DNA from: Cymodocea nodosa | Lineage: Eukaryota; Streptophyta; Magnoliopsida; Alismatales; Cymodoceaceae | Assembly: GCA_036874045.1 (NCBI GenBank) | Contig: CM072343.1 | Location: 13,226,001-13,290,000, forward strand | DNA: 64,000 nucleotides | Direction of reading: 5' to 3' | Shown: piece after piece, positions 58,539 through 64,000 of the stretch | Position numbering within the stretch: the stretch's first letter is position 1 | How the letters are laid out: each line of letters begins with the position of its first letter | Program-made: the position numbers and the translations under genes | The notes under the pieces: generated by a model | The model's input: only the letters and a program-made list of their open reading frames with translations | The model's database searches: none | What the model was told of the DNA's origin: nothing

Positions 58539-60395
58539 ATGGCTACTGGAAATGGTAATTTTTCTTTATATGAAGGCCAAAATCTTAATCGTCCTCCTTT
58601 ATTTGATGGAATACATTTTGAATATTGGAAATATAGGATGACTGTTTTTCTTCAAAGTATAGATCATAAGTTGTGGTTCATGATTTCTAAACCATATACT
58701 CCGTTAACTACTCCTTATAATACTTGGACAATTACTGAAAAAGAAAATGAAACTCTGAATGCTAAGGGCTTAAATATTTTATTTTGTGCATTGAGTTATG
58801 AACAGTTCAGTAAAGTGTCGGCATATAAATCTGCTTATGAGGTGTGGCATGCATTAGAAGTTTCACATGAAGGTACTTCTCAAGTTAAAGAGACAAAAAT
58901 AAACATGTTGATTCATAAATATGAACTCTTAAGATGCATGAAGAAGAAAATATTTCTGAGATGTTTTCTAGATTTCTTGATATCATAAACTCTTTAAAAT
59001 GTTTAGGAAAGAATTTTGAACAGAAGGATTTGGTGAGGAAAATTCTCAGATCCCTAAGTTCTAAATGGTCTCAGAAAGTAACATCAATTGAGGAATCACG
59101 AGATTTAAATGTTAATTCTATGAATGAACTTATAGGAAATTTAACAGCTTATGAAGTTCAATTAAATGAATCACTGAGTCACAACAAACTAAAAATGAAG
59201 AAAGAAATAGTCTTCGAAATTAATTCAGATTCTGATATATCTACTGATTTTGACGAGGATTTGATTTTGCTGACTAGGAAATTCAAGAAAACATAGAAAG
59301 CTAGGAAACAGCAAAGGAACAAAAATGATAAACCCTCAACGTCAAAATCATTGAAGAAGAAAATCTTCATCCATTATGGAATAAGAAAATTGTTTCCTGT
59401 CTACTACTTTAGAAAAGTTTAAATGTCATAATGAAAATCATGCTAGAGATTTGCAATAATTTAGATTTAATGAATGTATCTTGCATGAACAAATATAGAA
59501 TATAAATGCTGAAAAATTAAAGATAGAATTTGAAAATGAAATGTTGAGAAACAATATAAATGAACTTGAATTAGTGATAGATAAATTAAAACTAAGAGAG
59601 CAAGATTTAAATTCTACCTTTGAGAAATGGAATTTAAGTCAAACTAAGTTAGACAAACTAACTAGTACCCTTGCGGTGTCTTATAAATTTGGCTTAGGAT
59701 TTGATTATCCTGAATATCCTGAATCTCAAGCCAATAAAGGATTTATTAGTTGCAGTTCAAGTAAATCTAAGACTAAAATTCCTTTTATTATGAAACAAGG
59801 TAATAAATATGTAGAAGTAGATACTTCAAGGGATGAATCATGCAGTAATAATATAAATCAATGTGATTTGTCAAATTGTACTTCTAACATGACTATAAAT
59901 GTTTCTAAAAATCTTGTTTCTTGTTCTGGAAATTCAGTTTCTAATGTTTCTAAAATTTCAGACAATTGTAGTAAACTGAAAATTCGGAAACCTGAGCATG
60001 TAATTCAATACACTGGTATTAGACCAATTACTCATTCTGCATGTGATAAAACAAAAAATTCTTGTGCAGAAAAAGATTTTGTATGTACAGAAAGTGTTAA
60101 TACAAGTACAAAATCTTGGTATGAACTTATAGAAATGTATAAGCATGACCAAAATAAATTAACATCTGATAAAAATATGTTTGGTCTTGATTATACTACA
60201 TCTGAAAATAAAAAGAATGATTGCAAAAGCAATAATGCTATATGTGAGTATGAAGCTAATGATAAATCAATAGTACTTACAACTAATAAGAATATAAATG
60301 ATAATGTTAAACTATTTTTAAACAAAAAGAAGAAATATGTGTTTAATGAACTTGGTCCTCAACAACATTGGGTACCAAGAAAAAGTTTTTCTTAA
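58539..60395 (+). pseudogene. gag of A5, zinc knuckle deleted
   Basis: atg 58539. The N-terminal gag domain is as in A2 for 130 codons; a lost t near 58929 shifts the frame, and 58934-59296 continues in the right one to a stop (tag). At about 59356 a deletion of about 390 bp removes the knuckle and the start of the extension. A stop near 59457 is shared with A2. From 59541 to 60395 the extension is open for 284 codons and ends WVPRKSFS plus taa. Without a knuckle, RNA packaging by its own gag is unlikely. Confidence 0.9.
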
Positions 60396-60398
60396 TTT

Positions 60399-63300
60399 GT
60401 GTTGCAGGAGGAAACAACATCAAAATGGATCTTGGACAGTGGAGCGTCAAGTCACATGACAGGACAAAAAAGTCTATTACAAAATTTTACAAATACCATG
60501 AAAGGAAGTGTACCATTTGGAAACAAAAGCAAAGATAAAATCATAGGTATGGGTAATGTTCAAATAACTCCTACTTGTGTTATTTCGAATGTACTATATG
60601 TAGAAAACCTAGGATTTAATTTGCTAAGTGTCATAAAACTAACTGAAAATGGATATTATGTAGTGTTTGAAGATAATGTATGCAAATAATTGATAAAAAT
60701 ACAAATGAAATTAAGTTTATTGCTAAAAGAAAAGGTTCTGTATGTATTTTATCTTTACCTTCTAGTGTAGTTGATTTAAATTCATGTTTGCTAGCTGAAA
60801 CTAGTGATGCATATCTATGGCATAGAAGGATTGGGCATATAAATATGAGACTGCTACATAAACTATCTAGAAAACATTTAGTGAGAGGTTTACCAAAGAT
60901 TAAATACTCAAAGAACTTTATGTGTGATGCATGTAAGTTAGGTAAACTTCACAAAAACTCTTTTAACTCCAAAATTGAAATTTCAAGCAAGAGAGTCTTA
61001 GAACTTATACATATGGATCTATTTGGACCAACAAGAATCATGAGTCTTGGTGGTAAACGGTATGTATTTGTTTTAGTAGATGACTTCTCTAGATACACTT
61101 AGGTATATTTTCTAGCATTTAAGACAGAAGTTTTTGAAAAATTTAAAATGTTTAGCAATTTTGTTCAAAATGAGCAAAGTGTCTCTATTCAAAAACTTAG
61201 GAGTGATCATGGAACTGAATTTGATAATGATCAAATGGATAACTATTGTAATGAGCATGGCATTGATCATAGATTTTCTTTTCCAAGAGCACCGTGCCAA
61301 AATGGTGTTGTTGAGAGAAAGAATAGATCACTTCAAGAAATGGCCAAAACTATTTTGAATGAACATAAGTTACCTCAAAATCTTTGGGTTGAAGCTGTAA
61401 ATACAGCTTGTTATGTTATTAACAGAAGTCATTTAAGACCTCATGTTAATAAAACTCCTTTTGAAATTATGTTTAATAGGGTTCCAAAAATTTCCTATAT
61501 GAAACCATTTGGCTGCAAGTGTTTTATTCTTAATACTAAGGATAAAAGGGATAAATTTCAAGCCAAATCAGATGAAGGAATTTTTGTAGGTTACTCTACT
61601 AGAAGTAAAGCCTATAGAGTATATAACAAGACTTCTAGGACTATTGAAGAAACCCTCCATGTAAGCTTCAATGAAAATTCTCTTAGAGAATCTCAATCTA
61701 AAGCTGATAATGATGACTTGATCAATTTTCCAAATGAGTTAGAGATCAATAGAGAGATTGATGATTTATCTGAGAAAATCAAAAATATGAACTTAAATGA
61801 TCAAACTAATGATGAAAGTGATGGACTTTCAGATGTTGATGAGAATATTGAGGAAAATCAGAGAAATTGGCGTTATTCTTCGTCACATCCCATTACTCAA
61901 GTCATTGGTAATATTAATGAGAGAGTTAAAACTAGAGCTTCAGTAAATTTAAATAGTATGTGTATGTTTGTTTCTATGGTGGAACCAAGGAATATACAAG
62001 AAGCATTATCTGATGAAAATTGGATAGTGGCAATGCAAGAAGAACTAAATCAATTCATCAGAAATGATGTATGGGAATTAGTCTCTCCACCAGAAAATCA
62101 GTCCATAATAGGTACAAAGTGGATCTTTAGAAACAAAACTAACGAAACTAGTCAAATTATAAGAAATAAAGCTAGATTAGTTGCACAATGGTATACATAG
62201 GAAGAAGGATTAGATTATGATGAAACATTTGCTCCTGTGGCTAGGTTAGAAAGTATTAGAATATTATTGGCCTATGCTTGTTATATGGATTTTAAATTAT
62301 ATCAAATGGATGTAAAGAGTGCATTTCTAAATGGTTTAATTAATGAAGAAGTCTATGTAAAACAACCACCTGGATTTGAAGATATTAAAAATCTTGACTT
62401 TGTGTATAAATTGAAGAAAGCCTTATATGGTTTGAAGCAAGCACCTAGATCATGGCATGAAAGATTGTCTACTTTTTTAATAGAAAAAGGCTATATCATG
62501 GGAAAAGTGGATCATACTCTATTTATTAAGAGAGATGGTAAAGATCAGATTGTTGTTCAAATATACGTGGATGATATAATCTTTGGAGCAACCTCTAATA
62601 AGTTGATAGAAATATTCTCTAAAGAGATGACTAATCAGTTTGAAATGAGTATGATAGGAGAACTTTCATATTTTCTAGGACTTCAAATTAAGCAAATGGA
62701 TAAAGGTATATTTTTAAATCAGGAAAAATATGTAGATGAAATGCTTAAGAAATTTAATTTTAATGATACAAGGATTTGAGGAACTCCTATGAGTACTACT
62801 TTAAAGTTAGATACTGATGACATAGGAAAATCTATAGATCAAAGAAAATACAAAAGTATGATTGGTTCTTTACTTTATTTGACTGCTAGTAGACCTGATA
62901 TTATGTTTGTTGTGTGTGTTTGTGCTAGATTTCAATCTAATCCTAAAGAATCACACTTAATTGCAGTTAAAAGAATATTTAGATATATACAAGGAACTAA
63001 AAATTTCAGACTGTATTATTCTAAGGATAGTTAAATAGATCTTATAGGATATACTAATGCTGATTATGCAGGATGTAAATCTGATAGAAAGAGTACCAGT
63101 GGCACATGTCAATTATTGGGAAATAATTTGGTGTCATGGTTTAGTAAAAAGCAAAACTGTGTAGCACTTTCTACTACAGAAGCTGAATATGTTGCTGCTG
63201 CACTATGTTGCACTCAGATTCTGTGGATAAGGCAAACTTTAGAAGATTTTGGATTATCTTATGATACAACTGAGATTTATTGTGACAGTAGTTCTGCAAT

Positions 63301-63514
63301 AAATCTTTCCAAAAATCCTGTATTACATTCAAGAGCAAAGCATATAGAGGTTAGACATCATTTTCTAAGAGATAACGTAATTAAAGAAAAAATTAAATTA
63401 GAATTTGTGTCTAGTAAAAATCAATTAGTTGATATATTTACAAAACATCTAGACGAAAATACATTTTGCAACATTAGATTAAATTTAGGTATTTGTAGGC
63501 TATGTGATGTGTAA
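60399..63514 (+). pseudogene. pol of A5: protease, integrase, RT, RNase H
   Basis: All parts are in order: protease LDSGASSH (about 60429); pre-integrase zinc region HRRIGHIN..CDAC (about 60820-60940); integrase core with Asp in HMDLFGP (61009), Asp in SDHGTEF (61204) and Glu in VVERKNR (61307); RT with VKSAFLNG and YVDD (62564-62575); RNase H with EAEY and IYCDSSS. Breaks: frame slip near 60687, stops at about 61100, 62198-62200, 62777-62779 and 63032-63034. Several stops are C-to-T or G-to-A changes. The domain order integrase before RT defines Ty1/Copia. Confidence 0.93.
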
Positions 63515-64000
63515 AATGCTTAAACTCCACATAAAAAGATAAATATTATTGATGATGTTGTTCACCTCATAGATATTATATACTTGTTATAAATATCTAA
63601 AGTAATATCTAAACTGCTGCTTAAGATACTATGTATTTATTGTAAAATCATAGTAGTATCTTATTGATTTTAAGTAGTTTATCAATTTTAATGGTTTTTA
63701 CGATTTTAAGTGGAAGTGTGAATGAAAAACATTAAATACTTTTGACATTCTGAAATTTTGGTTAAATGTTTTCTTTGAATCAAGGAAAATGCATATGATC
63801 ATGCAAAAATTTGACTTAATTGATTAAACTTGTAGAATAAGTTATATGTAACTCATCTTAAACTATTAATCAAAAGTATAAGCTTATTGAAACTGATTCA
63901 TATTCTCAGTACAATCATAGAAGTAAAAATTGTATGAGATTTGTGTTTTATTGCATCTGTATTAATGGAATACATATATACCGTGCTTAAAATGAAAAGT
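63515..64000 (+). other. Start of A5 spacer
   Basis: The first 486 bp of the family A spacer, closely matching 7502-7990 and 37723-38210. No gene. The third ORF and 3' LTR should follow outside the window. Confidence 0.85.

Larger units (their letters stand above)
56757..64000 (+). mobile_element. Copia element A5, longest copy, 3' end outside the window
   Basis: 5' LTR, PBS, gag, complete pol domain order and the spacer up to the window end. It is the only A copy with all pol domains, and it serves as the reference for the others. About 390 bp of gag including the zinc knuckle are deleted, and several nonsense codons are present, so it is not autonomous. Confidence 0.92.

Overview
The window reads as heterochromatin-like plant nuclear DNA, most likely from a eudicot. 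It is AT-rich and I see no host gene. Almost every base belongs to an LTR retrotransposon, and the elements are nested, truncated and recombined. Primer-binding sites for initiator tRNA-Met (tggtatcagagc), Ty1/Copia pol motifs and a third ORF after pol place the main families in the SIRE/Maximus-like Copia group. Species cannot be named from the sequence.

Families, with working names. A: SIRE-like Copia, LTR about 1.58 kb starting tgttgagtattt. B: a second, related Copia, LTR 1.76-1.84 kb starting tgttagga or tgttagaa. D: a solo LTR of 956 bp. G: Ty3/Gypsy of Athila/Tat type, LTR about 1.8-1.95 kb starting tgyttagaatg, tRNA-Asp-like PBS. H: another Gypsy, LTR about 2.1 kb. One TRIM array. C denotes copies of a PF20167-like accessory ORF that lies next to Gypsy pol sequence.

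Layout. 1-13432: element A1 (5' end outside the window), interrupted at 3176 by B2, which itself carries the D solo LTR. 13433-15044: remains of element B1, the host of A1. 15045-16862: reverse-strand G LTR. 16863-17426: C2 ORF piece. 17427-24508: 3' half of A4, with the TRIM inside its LTR. 24509-29298: G array (3' end, LTR, shrunken interior, LTR, 5' interior). 29299-43742: array of A elements (LTR stub, A2, A3). 43743-46544: Gypsy pol tail and C1 ORF. 46545-50805: B3. 50806-53397: 3' end of H. 53398-54277: end of C1. 54278-56756: B4, invaded at 56757 by A5, which runs out of the window at 64000.

No element is intact. In a working A element the parts would act as follows: the LTR drives one genomic RNA; gag makes the particle; pol, after a stop codon at the gag end, gives protease, integrase, reverse transcriptase and RNase H; a third ORF follows after a 1.55-kb spacer. 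The most unusual signals are non-coding. A Copia and a Gypsy LTR share a collinear promoter-region module of about 300 bp, and the G LTR adds a B-type module. Inverted repeats with an AGTTA/TAACT core are spread over four families. Both Copia families carry rows of hairpins with compensatory stem changes in the transcribed LTR part. A TATA-like promoter module precedes the third ORF.
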